This document shows positions 36,651-46,485 of a DNA stretch of 64,000 nt, one piece after another. Each line of letters begins with the position of its first letter. The first letter of the stretch is position 1. The notes below the pieces were generated by a model that made no database searches, had not been told where the DNA came from, and was given only the letters and a program-made list of their open reading frames with translations. This DNA is from an uncultured Prevotella sp. (lineage in GTDB: Bacteria > Bacteroidota > Bacteroidia > Bacteroidales > Bacteroidaceae): NCBI GenBank assembly GCA_934215545.1, contig CAKQAD010000001.1:50018-114017 (forward strand). Direction: 5' to 3'. The translations under genes were made by a program, and so were the position numbers.

Positions 36651-37268
36651 TTACCAAAACAATATTATAGGGAAGGCGCATATCACTCCCACTATAAATC
36701 CCACTGTTACTTGTGCCAGTGTGTGTTGTCGTAGTATTATTCGGCTCGTTCCCACCATGCCTGCAAGCAATAGTACTATGCAGAGCCACCCTATTGGGTT
36801 GAAACCGAAGAAGAATGCAAATGCCATCAATGCTCCCGTGACCCCTCCAATGGCTGCTGTGTGTGTGGATATTTTCCAAAACACATTTATTATTGTGCAC
36901 ACGCATTGTATCATCAGTGCTGCTATGAGTATGCTGCTTATAAAATGTGGGAAGTTGAGGCGTTGCATAATGTAGCTGCACACCATATAACTCGTTACAG
37001 AAATGAGATATGGCACTATTCGTCGTTCCTTATTGCTCAGCTGTATGAGTGTCCACCCGTGGTAGTTGCGGTAGAAGCGTATTAGCACTGTGGGCAACAA
37101 TATGGTGAATATGTAGACTAAAGTCAACACCGTGAGCTTATAGGCGGTAGGCAGCTGGTTCAGGTAGCTCAGTGTGAAGAGCGCTATTATTCCCACCAGC
37201 GACAGATAAAGTGGGGTGAACACCATGCTCAATACTCTTGCGGTGAGTATCAGTTTCTTTTCTTTCAT
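36651..37268 (-). CDS. PAP2-like integral membrane protein
   Basis: This 205-residue inner-membrane protein has about six hydrophobic segments. The C-terminal half shows spaced residues like those of membrane PAP2 phosphatases (KISTHTAAIGG, then GTSRIILRQHTLAQVTVG), with His and Arg in plausible catalytic places. The classical KxxxxxxRP motif is not clear. A lipid-phosphate phosphatase role is therefore only likely. It lies between rpoN and purE, 14 bases downstream of rpoN. Confidence 0.65.
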   Translation of the reverse strand: MKEKKLILTARVLSMVFTPLYLSLVGIIALFTLSYLNQLPTAYKLTVLTLVYIFTILLPTVLIRFYRNYHGWTLIQLSNKERRIVPYLISVTSYMVCSYIMQRLNFPHFISSILIAALMIQCVCTIINVFWKISTHTAAIGGVTGALMAFAFFFGFNPIGWLCIVLLLAGMVGTSRIILRQHTLAQVTVGFIVGVICAFPIILFW

Positions 37269-37282
37269 AGCTTGTGTATGTA

Positions 37283-38815
37283 TTAAGCCTTTCTAAGTCT
37301 TGCCACGGGCAGTCCGAGCTGTTCGCGATATTTAGCCACTGTTCGTCTTGCTATTGGAAATCCCTTTTGTGCGAGTGCTTTAGTTATGGCATCGTCGCTG
37401 AGTGGTTTTTTCTTGTCCTCGGCATCGACTATATGCTTGAGTGCTATCTTTATCTTCCGTGTCGACATCTCTTCGCCATCGCCTGTGGTGTATCCGTCGC
37501 TGAAGAAGAAGCGGAGTGGGAATGTGCCCCAATTGGTTTGTGCATATTTCACGTTGCTTACGCGCGAAATAGTGCTTATGTCGAGTCCGGTAACGTCGGC
37601 GATATTCTTCAAAATCATTGGCTTGAGGTCGGCCTCATCGCCATCCTGGAAGAATTTTCGTTGCCAGTCGATGATGGCTTGCATGGTGATGCTCAGTGTG
37701 CGTCGTCGTGTTTTTATTGCTTCTATGTAGCCTCGTGCTCTCTCCACTTTCTCTTTGGCATAGAGCAAAGCCTCCTTGTCGCGTTTCGACATTGACGCCT
37801 TGTTGTTCTTGTAGGTCTCCATCATCTCTGCAAACGATGGCGACACGTTGAGAGTAGGTATATTTCCGTTGTTGAGCACGAATGAAACGTTGCCGTTATC
37901 GTCCGTGTCTACGATGAAGTCGGGTGTTATCTGCTGCACATTTCTGCCCTCTGTTTCGCCGAGCGATGAGCCTGGTTTAGGATTAAGCTTGCACAGTTCG
38001 GCATTTACTTTTTGTGCCACGCTGTCGCTTACGCCCAATGCAGAGCGTATTTTGTCGTAGTGTTTCTTTTTAAACTCATCGAAACACTCTGCAATCACCT
38101 TGTGCATGAGTGGTTTTAGGGTGTCGTTGGGTCGTCGGTCGATTTGCAGCAGCAGACATTCCTGCAAGTTGTGTGCTCCGATGCCTGCCGGGTCGAATGT
38201 CTGTAGGGTCTTCACTGCCTCGTCGACATCGTGTTCTGTGCAGTCGATGCCATGATATATGGCAAGTTCGTCGCATATGCTTATGGAGTCTTTGCGCAAT
38301 AATCCGTCGCTATCGAGCGAGCCAATCACATATTCCAGAATATCCTCTTGCTTTTGTGTCAGGCTAATCTCGCCCATTTGCTCCTTAAGTTTATCGTAGA
38401 ATGACGTTACGTCGCCATACACCATTTCCTCGTAGTCGGCGGTATTTGCAGCATAGTTGCTGCTATATCCAGCTGTTGGCAGTTCGTCGTCGCCGTTTCC
38501 GATACGTTCCAGAGCCTCGTTGAGTGCCGACTCGCGCATGTCGCGTTCCGTCTGTTGTTCGTAGCTCTCATCGTCGTTGGCAGTGGAGTCGTAGGTAGAG
38601 TCGTCGTTGCTGCCCGTGTGCGACATGAGCAGAGCATCGTCGGGCGATGTTGTTTCAAGTGCAGGATTATCGTCGAGTTCGGCATTCACGTTCTGCTCCA
38701 GCTCTGTGAGTGGCATTTCGAGCAGATGCACTTGTAGCATCTGCTGTTGCGAAAGCCTTTGCACCTGCTGTAGCTTTTGTTCCTGCGTCTGCGTCTGTGT
38801 GAGTTTCTGAGCCAT
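37283..38815 (-). CDS. rpoN: RNA polymerase sigma-54 factor
   Basis: RpoN directs RNA polymerase to -24/-12 promoters opened by enhancer-binding AAA+ activators. The 510-residue protein has the Gln/Leu-rich region I (QQMLQVHLLEMPLTELEQ), an acidic region II, and a core-binding domain with LQTFDPAGIGAHNLQECLLLQ. The DNA-binding domain has FFSDGY, the helix-turn-helix, and the RpoN box ARRTVAKYRE near the C-terminus. Its start overlaps the stop of the upstream unknown gene by one base (TAATG), which suggests translational coupling. No sigma-54 activator gene is in the window. Confidence 0.97.
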   Translation of the reverse strand: MAQKLTQTQTQEQKLQQVQRLSQQQMLQVHLLEMPLTELEQNVNAELDDNPALETTSPDDALLMSHTGSNDDSTYDSTANDDESYEQQTERDMRESALNEALERIGNGDDELPTAGYSSNYAANTADYEEMVYGDVTSFYDKLKEQMGEISLTQKQEDILEYVIGSLDSDGLLRKDSISICDELAIYHGIDCTEHDVDEAVKTLQTFDPAGIGAHNLQECLLLQIDRRPNDTLKPLMHKVIAECFDEFKKKHYDKIRSALGVSDSVAQKVNAELCKLNPKPGSSLGETEGRNVQQITPDFIVDTDDNGNVSFVLNNGNIPTLNVSPSFAEMMETYKNNKASMSKRDKEALLYAKEKVERARGYIEAIKTRRRTLSITMQAIIDWQRKFFQDGDEADLKPMILKNIADVTGLDISTISRVSNVKYAQTNWGTFPLRFFFSDGYTTGDGEEMSTRKIKIALKHIVDAEDKKKPLSDDAITKALAQKGFPIARRTVAKYREQLGLPVARLRKA

Positions 38816-39462
38816 TACTTGAAATATTCCTTAAGGTTTTCAGCCGTGTCGTGCAGAGTTTGCGGCTGTTCGTTGTTGTAAGTTTGCCATGTTCGGCGTG
38901 CCTCATCGGCAAGAGTAGATGCCGTTGCGGGCTCGCGCTTTAGTATTGGGTCGAATGTCTGGAACAGCTCTAAAGCCTCCACCACCTCCTGTGTTTTCAG
39001 TCCTAACAGTCGTGCGGTGTCCGCCACCTCGGGTGTGTCCGCCACCATTGTGTTAGGTGTCAGTGTGAAGTAGAGTGCCAGTATTATCGTCAGCATCACT
39101 GGTGTGAGCTTTGTGTCGTTGCTGACAGGAATGTATTGCTTAGCCAAACTGTCGTTGGAGCACACCCCACAATAGAAGTCGGCAGCATTGCCGAATCCAT
39201 CGAGCTGCTCCTGTCGTTTCACGTCGCGTGCCAGTCGGCGTGGGTTGTTGGCATACCTATCCCACAGCCGTTGTGTTAGTGGCGTATTGTGGCTGTCGAT
39301 GAGCATCATCTGCTCATGCAGCACGCTTGGCGGCATGTGCAGACTTATGGCAAGGTCGATGGTATGTCGTGCATATTCCGACTTCACGCCTTGCGGTTTG
39401 CGCATGTACAGCTGCATTAGTGGCAACCAATATTGGTCGGTCCAGAATGGATAGGTAGTCAT
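38815..39462 (-). CDS. Conserved-looking hypothetical protein upstream of rpoN
   Basis: I do not recognise a domain. The 215-residue protein has an aromatic-rich start (FWTDQYWLPLMQLYM), no signal peptide, a Cys pair (YCGVC) near the middle, and one moderately hydrophobic stretch (LTPVMLTIILALYFTL, about 123-138). The C-terminal part is helical and contains LELFQTFDPILKREP. Its stop codon overlaps the rpoN start (TAATG), and rdgB lies 49 bases upstream, so it is part of a rdgB-unknown-rpoN run. Base usage matches its neighbours. Confidence 0.7.
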   Translation of the reverse strand: MTTYPFWTDQYWLPLMQLYMRKPQGVKSEYARHTIDLAISLHMPPSVLHEQMMLIDSHNTPLTQRLWDRYANNPRRLARDVKRQEQLDGFGNAADFYCGVCSNDSLAKQYIPVSNDTKLTPVMLTIILALYFTLTPNTMVADTPEVADTARLLGLKTQEVVEALELFQTFDPILKREPATASTLADEARRTWQTYNNEQPQTLHDTAENLKEYFK

Positions 39463-39511
39463 ATAGTTTGTAGCATTTATTGTTGATTGTCAGCTTGCGA
39501 TGACCTGCAGT

Positions 39512-40171
39512 TTATTCTGCTTCGTGTGTATTGAGATATTCCACCAGTTTTTTCACGGCACGAGCGCGGTGCGATATGCCGTTCTTTATGTCGGCGCCGA
39601 GTTGTGCGAATGTCTCGTCGTAGCACTCGGGAGCGAATATCGGGTCGTAGCCGAAGCCCTCTGTGCCTTGCTTGCTGTGTGTTATGGTGCCTCGCACCAC
39701 ACCCTCGAACAGTGTGTAGCTGGCTATATCCTGCTTGCGTGCCAGTGCTATCACGGTGCGAAACTGTGCCTTTCGGTTGGTGTTGTCGCCCAGCCGTGTG
39801 AGCAGCTTCTGCATGTTTGCCTCCGAGTCGTGGTCGGTGCCTTCTGCATAGCGTGCTGAGTGCACACCCGGTTCGCCCCCGAGTGCCTCCACCTCCAGTC
39901 CGGTGTCGTCGGCAAAGCAGTCGTAGCCATAATGTTCCACAATGTAGCGTGCCTTCTGAATGGCATTGCCTTCAAGCGTGTTTGCCGTTTCCGGTATGTC
40001 GTCGTGGCAATCGATATCGTTGAGCGACAGCACCTCGTAGGCTGCGTTCATGTTGGCATTGTCGTTGTTGAGTATGGCACGTATCTCGTCGAGCTTATGG
40101 GCGTTGTTGGTAGCGAAGACGATGGTGTGTGTCTTCTGCTTCTTTATGTCTATGCTTACAGATGGTTTCAT
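39512..40171 (-). CDS. rdgB: Non-canonical purine NTP pyrophosphatase (RdgB/HAM1)
   Basis: This house-cleaning enzyme hydrolyses ITP, dITP and XTP. The 219 residues show the family motifs [66 protein letters not shown], and the C-terminal [11 protein letters not shown]. An N-terminal extension of about 14 residues precedes the usual start. The start region overlaps the end of the upstream yitT-like gene by four bases, so translation is probably coupled. Confidence 0.96.
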   Translation of the reverse strand: MKPSVSIDIKKQKTHTIVFATNNAHKLDEIRAILNNDNANMNAAYEVLSLNDIDCHDDIPETANTLEGNAIQKARYIVEHYGYDCFADDTGLEVEALGGEPGVHSARYAEGTDHDSEANMQKLLTRLGDNTNRKAQFRTVIALARKQDIASYTLFEGVVRGTITHSKQGTEGFGYDPIFAPECYDETFAQLGADIKNGISHRARAVKKLVEYLNTHEAE

Positions 40172-41154
40172 TGCTGATTATTTGTTGTGTTGTTGTTATC
40201 GGCATTGTTGTTGATGCCTTCGTGTTCTTCCAGCTGATGTTTCACCTTAACCTTTATCTGGTCGAAGCCCTCACCATACACGCCGATGACGCTACTCTGG
40301 CTCACAAAGGCGCGTGGGTCAATCATTTTTATCAGGCGGAAGATGAGCACCGACTCTCGTTTTTTTGCAAGCAGACATATCACCTTCATCTCCTTGCCCG
40401 AATACCATCCATGACCATCGAGTATGGTAAGTGTGTGGTCGGTTTTCTTTGTTATAGCCTCGCCAATCTCCTTGTATTTGTGCGAGAATATCATGAACTG
40501 CACCGACTCTCGTCTTACGTTCATCACATAGTCGAGCATGAAGCACTCTATAGCCATGGTGCAGAGTCCGAACACCACCTTATGGCAGCGTTGCAGCTCG
40601 TCGCCAAACTGCGGTATGAACAGACACGAACCGATGATGCAGAGGTCGATCATTATCAGCACGGTGCCCAGCGAGAAGTCGTGAAACTTGTTTACCACCG
40701 CTGCCACGATGTCTGTTCCGCCCGTAGAGCCATTATTAAGGAACACGATGGCGAGTGATGTGCCGGTGAGCATACATCCAATGATGAGCGACATGAACTC
40801 CTGTCCGTGTCCAAGCACTTGTATTAGCTTGCCATCGGGCCCTATCATCAACTTCTGTGCTGCCCATAGAAACACCGATAGTATGCAGATGGCATAGATG
40901 GTCTTCATCAGAAACTTCAGTCCGAGCACCTTCAGCGCCACGGCAAGCAGCGATGCATTGATGATGAAGTAGGTGTATTCTATCGGTATGTTGGTGGCGT
41001 AATAGACTATGGCGGATATACCCGTCACTCCGCCCGTTACTATCTGATATGGCATCAGAAACACCGTAAAGCCGAAGGTATATAGCATCATGCCAAGCGT
41101 GATGAATATATAGTCTTTTGCTTCGTTCCAGATCAGTTGATGATTAATGGTCAT
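40168..41154 (-). CDS. YitT family membrane protein
   Basis: This 328-residue membrane protein has five or six N-terminal helices (DUF161-type, starting [19 protein letters not shown], with [12 protein letters not shown] and [13 protein letters not shown] repeats). The cytosolic C-terminal DUF2179 domain contains [19 protein letters not shown] and [15 protein letters not shown]. Transport is presumed but no substrate is known. The tail ends in an Asn-rich run ([14 protein letters not shown]). It overlaps rdgB by four bases and lies 11 bases after leuS, so leuS-yitT-rdgB appear to be one unit. Confidence 0.88.
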   Translation of the reverse strand: MTINHQLIWNEAKDYIFITLGMMLYTFGFTVFLMPYQIVTGGVTGISAIVYYATNIPIEYTYFIINASLLAVALKVLGLKFLMKTIYAICILSVFLWAAQKLMIGPDGKLIQVLGHGQEFMSLIIGCMLTGTSLAIVFLNNGSTGGTDIVAAVVNKFHDFSLGTVLIMIDLCIIGSCLFIPQFGDELQRCHKVVFGLCTMAIECFMLDYVMNVRRESVQFMIFSHKYKEIGEAITKKTDHTLTILDGHGWYSGKEMKVICLLAKKRESVLIFRLIKMIDPRAFVSQSSVIGVYGEGFDQIKVKVKHQLEEHEGINNNADNNNTTNNQQ

Positions 41155-41165
41155 AATTGTAGGAT

Positions 41166-44021
41166 TTATTTAATTACTACGTTGACGATTTTCTTTGGTA
41201 CAACAATCACCTTTACGATAGTCTTTCCGGCAATGTACTTCTGGCTCTGCTCATCGGCAAGCACTGCCTGTTGTATGGCATCGTTCTGTGCATCGGCAGG
41301 GAACTTCTTCTGGAAGCGTGCCTTGCCATTGAACGATATGGTGAGCTGCATCTCGCTCTCTACAAGATACTTCTCATCGTATTCGGGCCATTGTGCGTCG
41401 CACACTGTGGTGTCGTGTCCGAGTGCGTGCCACAGCTCTTCGGCAATATGTGGAGCAAATGGTGCTATGAGCACTACGAGCTGTTCGAGCACCTTTTGGG
41501 CGCGGCATTTCTGCTGTGCGAGTTCTCCCACGGCAATCATGAATGCCGATACCGATGTGTTGTAAGAGAAGTGTTCGATATCTTCGGTCACCTTCTTGAT
41601 GAGCTTGTGCAGTGTCTTCATGTTGTCGGCTGTCGGCTCATCGTCGTTAGGCAGATATTCGTCGGTGCGGTTTTCGTAGAACAGTGCCCAGAACTTCTTC
41701 AGGAAGCGGTGGCAGCCGTCGATGCCGTTGGTGTCCCAAGGCTTGCTTGCCTCCACCGGACCAAGGAACATTTCATAAAGGCGCAGAGTGTCGGCACCAT
41801 ATTTATCGACAATCATGTCGGGGTTGACAACGTTGAACATCGATTTCGACATCTTCTCGACTGCCCATCCGCAGATATATTTGCCGTCTTCGAGCACGAA
41901 CTCAGCGTTCTCGTATTCCGGACGCCACTTCTTGAAAGCATCTACATCGAGCACATCGGCGCTCACGATGTTCACATCCACATGTATTGGTGTTACGTCG
42001 TATTGCTTGCGCAGACCATACGACACGAACACTGGTGCCTTAGAATGGTCGTCGCTATTTACACGATACACAAAGTTGCTACGACCTTGTATCATTCCTT
42101 GGTTCACAAGTTTCTGATATGGTTCCTCCTTGCACGACACTCCGAGGTCGAAGAGGAATTTGTTCCAGAAGCGCGAGTAGATGAGGTGTCCGGTGGCATG
42201 TTCGCATCCGCCCACATAGAGGTCGACATTCTGCCAGTATTCGTCGGCTTCCTTGCCCACGAGAGCGTTGTCGTTGTGCGGATCCATGTATCGCAGATAG
42301 TAGGCCGATGAGCCTGCAAATCCAGGCATGGTGTTGAGCTCGAGTGGGAATATTGTTGTTCCGTTCACCAGACTCTTGTCCACCACCTGCTTCTTCTCGA
42401 CATCCCATGCCCACATCTTGGCGCGTCCCAATGGTGGTTCGCCGGTTTCTGTAGGTTTATATGTCTCTATTTCAGGCAGTTCGAGTGGCAGGCACTCCTC
42501 TGGCACCATCTGTGGCATACCATCTTTGTAATACACAGGAAATGGCTCTCCCCAATAACGTTGGCGTGAGAATATGGCGTCGCGCAGGCGATAGTTCACC
42601 TTTACGCGGCCCATGCCTTTCTCTGTTACGAACTTCTTGGTAGCAGCTATTGCCTCCTTCACTGTAAGTCCGTTGAGCGAGAAGCCCTCGAGTGTGTTCT
42701 TTCCTGCCATAGGTGAGTTCTGCACGATGCCCTCTTTGGCGTCGAAGCTCTCCTCCGACACGTCGGCACCTTCGATAAGTGGTATAATGGGCAGGTTGAA
42801 GTGCTTTGCAAAGGCATAGTCGCGCGAGTCGTGAGCGGGCACTGCCATGATGGCACCGGTGCCATAGCCAGCGAGCACGTATTCCGAAATCCAGATAGGA
42901 ATGTTCTCGCCGGTGAATGGGTTGACGGCGTATGAACCCGTGAACACACCCGTGACGTTATGGTTTGCCATGCGGTCGAGTTCGGTGCGCTTCTTCACAT
43001 AAGCCAGATACTCGTCGACGGCAGCCTTCTGCTCGGCAGTTGTCAGTGTGTCTACCAGTTCGCTTTCGGGTGCGAGCACCATGAATGTCACTCCGAAGAT
43101 GGTGTCGGCGCGTGTGGTGAAAATAGTGAAGTCGAAGTCGCTGCCAGCCACTTTAAACTGCATCTCGGTGCCTTCCGAGCGTCCTATCCAGTTCTTCTGT
43201 GTTTCCTTTATAGAGTCGCTCCAATCTACGGTGTCGAGTCCGTCGAGCAGGCGCTGTGAGTAGGCGCTGGTGCGCAGGCACCATTGCTGCATCTTCTGCT
43301 GCACTACGGGGTATCCGCCGCGCTCGCTCACGCCGTTCACCACCTCGTCGTTGGCAAGCACTGTGCCCAGTCCCGGACACCAGTTGACCATTGTCTCGCC
43401 CAGGTAGGCTATGCGATAGTTCATGAGCACCTTCTGTTGTTTCACCTCGTCGAATGTCTTCCACTCGTCGGCGGTGAATGTAAGGTGTTCGCTCTCTGCC
43501 ACGTCAAGACCTTCGGTGCCTTTGGTGCAGAAGTGTTCCACAAGCTTGCTTATGGGCTGTGCCTTCTGGCAAGAGTTGCAGAAGAACGAGTTGAACATCT
43601 TTTGGAATGCCCACTGTGTCCAATGATAGTATTTAGGGTCGCATGTGCGCACCTCGCGGCTCCAGTCGAAAGAGAATCCGATGTTGTCGAGCTGCTGTCG
43701 GTAGCGTGCAATATTGGCAACGGTGGTCACCTCAGGATGTTGTCCGGTTTGTATGGCATACTGCTCTGCGGGCAGTCCGTAGGCATCGTAGCCCATAGGG
43801 TTGAGCACGTTGAAGCCCTGCAGGCGCTTGTAGCGGGCGTATATATCGCTGGCTATGTAGCCCAGAGGGTGTCCAACATGCAGTCCGGCTCCTGATGGAT
43901 AGGGGAACATGTTGAGCACGTAGAATTTCTTCTTGTCGGCACATTCGCTCACTTTATAGGTGTTGTCGTTCACCCACTGGCTCTGCCATTTCTTCTCTAT
44001 TTCTCTGAAGTTGTATTCCAT
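41166..44021 (-). CDS. leuS: Leucyl-tRNA synthetase
   Basis: LeuS charges tRNA-Leu and edits mischarged products. The 951-residue class I enzyme has the HIGH motif ([10 protein letters not shown] near residue 46) after PYPSGA. It has the CP1 editing domain ([18 protein letters not shown] and [15 protein letters not shown] with the editing Asp), the KMSKS loop ([15 protein letters not shown]), and the anticodon and C-terminal domains. Length is slightly above the bacterial average. A TAACTTTG box lies upstream. It heads the run that continues with yitT and rdgB. Confidence 0.98.
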   Translation of the reverse strand: MEYNFREIEKKWQSQWVNDNTYKVSECADKKKFYVLNMFPYPSGAGLHVGHPLGYIASDIYARYKRLQGFNVLNPMGYDAYGLPAEQYAIQTGQHPEVTTVANIARYRQQLDNIGFSFDWSREVRTCDPKYYHWTQWAFQKMFNSFFCNSCQKAQPISKLVEHFCTKGTEGLDVAESEHLTFTADEWKTFDEVKQQKVLMNYRIAYLGETMVNWCPGLGTVLANDEVVNGVSERGGYPVVQQKMQQWCLRTSAYSQRLLDGLDTVDWSDSIKETQKNWIGRSEGTEMQFKVAGSDFDFTIFTTRADTIFGVTFMVLAPESELVDTLTTAEQKAAVDEYLAYVKKRTELDRMANHNVTGVFTGSYAVNPFTGENIPIWISEYVLAGYGTGAIMAVPAHDSRDYAFAKHFNLPIIPLIEGADVSEESFDAKEGIVQNSPMAGKNTLEGFSLNGLTVKEAIAATKKFVTEKGMGRVKVNYRLRDAIFSRQRYWGEPFPVYYKDGMPQMVPEECLPLELPEIETYKPTETGEPPLGRAKMWAWDVEKKQVVDKSLVNGTTIFPLELNTMPGFAGSSAYYLRYMDPHNDNALVGKEADEYWQNVDLYVGGCEHATGHLIYSRFWNKFLFDLGVSCKEEPYQKLVNQGMIQGRSNFVYRVNSDDHSKAPVFVSYGLRKQYDVTPIHVDVNIVSADVLDVDAFKKWRPEYENAEFVLEDGKYICGWAVEKMSKSMFNVVNPDMIVDKYGADTLRLYEMFLGPVEASKPWDTNGIDGCHRFLKKFWALFYENRTDEYLPNDDEPTADNMKTLHKLIKKVTEDIEHFSYNTSVSAFMIAVGELAQQKCRAQKVLEQLVVLIAPFAPHIAEELWHALGHDTTVCDAQWPEYDEKYLVESEMQLTISFNGKARFQKKFPADAQNDAIQQAVLADEQSQKYIAGKTIVKVIVVPKKIVNVVIK

Positions 44022-44053
44022 TGTATGTTTTTTTTATATTTTTCAGTTTTATG

Positions 44054-44061
44054 CAAAGTTA
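44054..44061 (-). promoter_or_regulatory. Putative -7 box (TAACTTTG) for leuS
   Basis: On the minus strand TAACTTTG lies 32 bases upstream of the leuS ATG, in the short gap after the vitamin B12 operon. Confidence 0.5.
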
Positions 44062-44120
44062 CGATTTTTAGTTCAGAAGAAGCGTAATAATGCCTAAAAA
44101 AGTGTGGGGTGTGCCGTGTT

Positions 44121-45269
44121 CTACTTCACAACCTCTTTTCTGGTGCTTCCATCGCTGTATCTCACTATGTTTATGCCGCTTTGCGGATGGCTTATGCGCT
44201 GACCGTCGATGGTGTAGCGTGCCGTAGCGTGTATGTGCTGCTGGCTTGTTATGCCACTGATGGCAGTGGGTCGCTGTCGTGGAGTGATGATGATGGGGTT
44301 GTTGTCGTAGCCGGGTTGCAGATGCAGGTTTTCTATTGCCGTTACCTCTGTCGACTGTTCGCCTATCCATCCGCACATCTGCAGTGTGGCAGTCTGTATG
44401 CGTATGAAGTTGGCATGTGTAAGCTTCACGGGGTTGCCCTGCTTGTCAACCGCCCAATCGAGGTCGAAAGTATTGTATGTCTGTTCGGTGTTGGGTGTAG
44501 CATCGGCATAGCCATAGGCATCGGTGGCATATCTGTAGCTAATCCAGTTTTGCGGTTGGCTGTCCTCGGCGCCCGTTCCGCCATAGTTTATGGCATTGTT
44601 TGGCAGGCGTGAGGTGCTGAATGTCAGCGTGTTGCCTTGCTCCCATGTTGGCCAGTAGGATTGCTGATGATACACGTTCTTCATCATCCATCCAGTGGTG
44701 TCGCATGGGTTGCCGTTGTTGTCGGTCCACTCTGCACGGAAGTGTATGTAGTTATCGAAAATGGAGTATGGTTGTTTGTGCTCGCCTTGCTCTTCTGTGG
44801 GCTTCTGATAGGTAATGGTTACGCCATGCGTCTGTGTGGTATAATATTCCGATCCTGCCAGCTCATACCACGCAGCCGTTTCGGGTGTGTCGCCCACTCC
44901 GGCATATACTATTCCGGGCTCTATGCTTCCGCCGATGGTGGCAGCGCCATACGCGGGGTCGGCAGCTGCATAGTAGGCATTGCCCAATATGCGCAGGTCG
45001 GAGCCCTTGGTGTTTTGTATGGGCGTGTCGAACCCTACGGTGATGTAGCCTCCCAATGCTCCGAGGCACACGGGCAGATGGTCGTCGAGCAGCTGTTGAC
45101 ATGCCTGCAAGCGCTGTTCGGCTGTCATCGAAGCGTTGATGTCGGGCAGATTGTTGATGAACTGTCCTGGGGCGGGGTTGTATTCGAGCACGCGCACGCT
45201 GCTTGTCTGTGCTTGTGCTGCCATGCTAAGGGCGCAGAGTGCGCCGAGGAGTATTGTTTTGTGTGTCAT
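44121..45269 (-). CDS. Secreted surface protein of the B12 locus, type IX-like tail
   Basis: This 382-residue exported protein (signal ending AAQAQ) has an N-terminal domain seen in Bacteroidetes surface proteins beside DUF5074 genes. Typical segments are VLEYNPAPGQFINNLP, LGGYITVGFDTPIQN, LRILGNAYYAA and the WYELAGSEYY block. It ends with a sorting-type tail (YTIDGQRI...GINIVRYSDGSTRKEVVK). It is the last gene of the cobalamin-riboswitch operon, 29 bases after the propeller lipoprotein, so a role in B12 capture at the surface is inferred (possibly like BtuH). Direct evidence for ligand binding is absent. Confidence 0.75.
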   Translation of the reverse strand: MTHKTILLGALCALSMAAQAQTSSVRVLEYNPAPGQFINNLPDINASMTAEQRLQACQQLLDDHLPVCLGALGGYITVGFDTPIQNTKGSDLRILGNAYYAAADPAYGAATIGGSIEPGIVYAGVGDTPETAAWYELAGSEYYTTQTHGVTITYQKPTEEQGEHKQPYSIFDNYIHFRAEWTDNNGNPCDTTGWMMKNVYHQQSYWPTWEQGNTLTFSTSRLPNNAINYGGTGAEDSQPQNWISYRYATDAYGYADATPNTEQTYNTFDLDWAVDKQGNPVKLTHANFIRIQTATLQMCGWIGEQSTEVTAIENLHLQPGYDNNPIIITPRQRPTAISGITSQQHIHATARYTIDGQRISHPQSGINIVRYSDGSTRKEVVK

Positions 45270-45298
45270 AATTTTAGTGATAATGTAGCTGTGAGTGG

Positions 45299-46402
45299 CT
45301 ATTGCAGAGCCACGAACCTGCTTGGGTTTATGCCTCGCAGCAGGTGTCGGTTGAGCTGATTGCCGTTGATGTCGAACTCATATACATATCCGTTGGTGGC
45401 ATAGGCGCGTGCATCGGATACGTACAGATGTCCGGAGTAGGGCGATATATATAGCGCATAGGGCGATTGCATTTGCTTTATTGCGACTTCGGCGGCGGCA
45501 TAGGCGGTTAGTCCGTTGCTTACATGCAGCGAAGGCACGGCAATGGTGTGTGTGGAATAGGTGTATTGCCCCGTGATGTTGGAGTAGGCAGAGCCCAGCA
45601 CATAGAATTTTCCTTGCCATGCGCAGCAATAGGTGGCAGGGAAGTCGAACACCCGAAACTCGTCGTTTGCCATGTTGAGCACCACCGTGTGTGGTGCTAT
45701 GGCATAGCCGTCGCCTGCGGCATTTATGCACAGCCACTCGCGCCACTGTGCCACATGCCCGTAGAGGTTGGCGCATCCGGTGTCGATGCGTCGCAGCTCG
45801 CGCATTGTTTCGGCATCGACCACAGATATTGTCTGCTCGTAGGGGTGGTCTTTGGTTTGTGTGGAGTAGCCACCGGTGTTGGCAATGTATAGCCGTCCGT
45901 CGTAGTAGGCTATGCCCTCGGGCTCGCGCCCCACATGGCAGGTGTCTACAATCTGCTTTGTGCGAAGGCTTATTTTAGCCACATATCCGCCGTCGGCATA
46001 CGAGGTGACATAGATAAAATCCTTGCCGTCGGTGGCAAGGCAGCGGTTGTTGGGTATGTTCTCGGTAGCTGCAATGGCAGTGCCGTCGTGGTGCATGTAT
46101 TGTATGATGTTCGACCAGTTCACGCTAATGGCTATGAGTGTGTCGTTTACGAGCAGAATATCGTTGGCTGTGTCGCCCAGGTGCCGCCCGGGATTTTGCT
46201 GCTGAAACCAGCGGTTGGTAAGCACTCCCCGGTCGATGAGTGCCATCGACGCATTGTCCATGCCCCAGAGCCCCTCGCAGAGCACTATGAGGCGGTCGGA
46301 AGTGGCTGTTGGAGCATCGTAGCTGGAGTAGTCGGCAGGCTGCAACGAGCATGCTGTGAGCAGCCACATCAGGCAGGCATATATAATATTCTTGTTGTGC
46401 AT
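45299..46402 (-). CDS. Beta-propeller lipoprotein, BtuG-like
   Basis: This 367-residue predicted surface lipoprotein (lipobox LLTACS) is made of repeated beta-propeller blades. Examples are RLIVLCEGLWGMDNASMALID, the CLATDGKDFIYVTSYADGGYVAKISLRTKQIVDT unit, EGIAYYDGRLYIANTGG, and SPYALYISPYSGHLYVSD. In Bacteroides, BtuG is a surface propeller lipoprotein that binds vitamin B12 and docks on BtuB. Placement directly behind a BtuB-like receptor in a cobalamin-riboswitch operon makes a BtuG role likely. It is 83 bases after the receptor gene. Confidence 0.8.
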   Translation of the reverse strand: MHNKNIIYACLMWLLTACSLQPADYSSYDAPTATSDRLIVLCEGLWGMDNASMALIDRGVLTNRWFQQQNPGRHLGDTANDILLVNDTLIAISVNWSNIIQYMHHDGTAIAATENIPNNRCLATDGKDFIYVTSYADGGYVAKISLRTKQIVDTCHVGREPEGIAYYDGRLYIANTGGYSTQTKDHPYEQTISVVDAETMRELRRIDTGCANLYGHVAQWREWLCINAAGDGYAIAPHTVVLNMANDEFRVFDFPATYCCAWQGKFYVLGSAYSNITGQYTYSTHTIAVPSLHVSNGLTAYAAAEVAIKQMQSPYALYISPYSGHLYVSDARAYATNGYVYEFDINGNQLNRHLLRGINPSRFVALQ

Positions 46403-46485
46403 ATATGTAATAATAAAAGCCTTACGACTGCGAATATAATAAAAAAAGGCGTCCGTTCAAAATATTTTGAATTTGAAAAGTGTGC

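Noticed and set aside
41271..42311. Plus-strand ORF of 346 codons inside leuS
   Set aside because: It is a shadow of leuS, whose domains continue intact across this interval.
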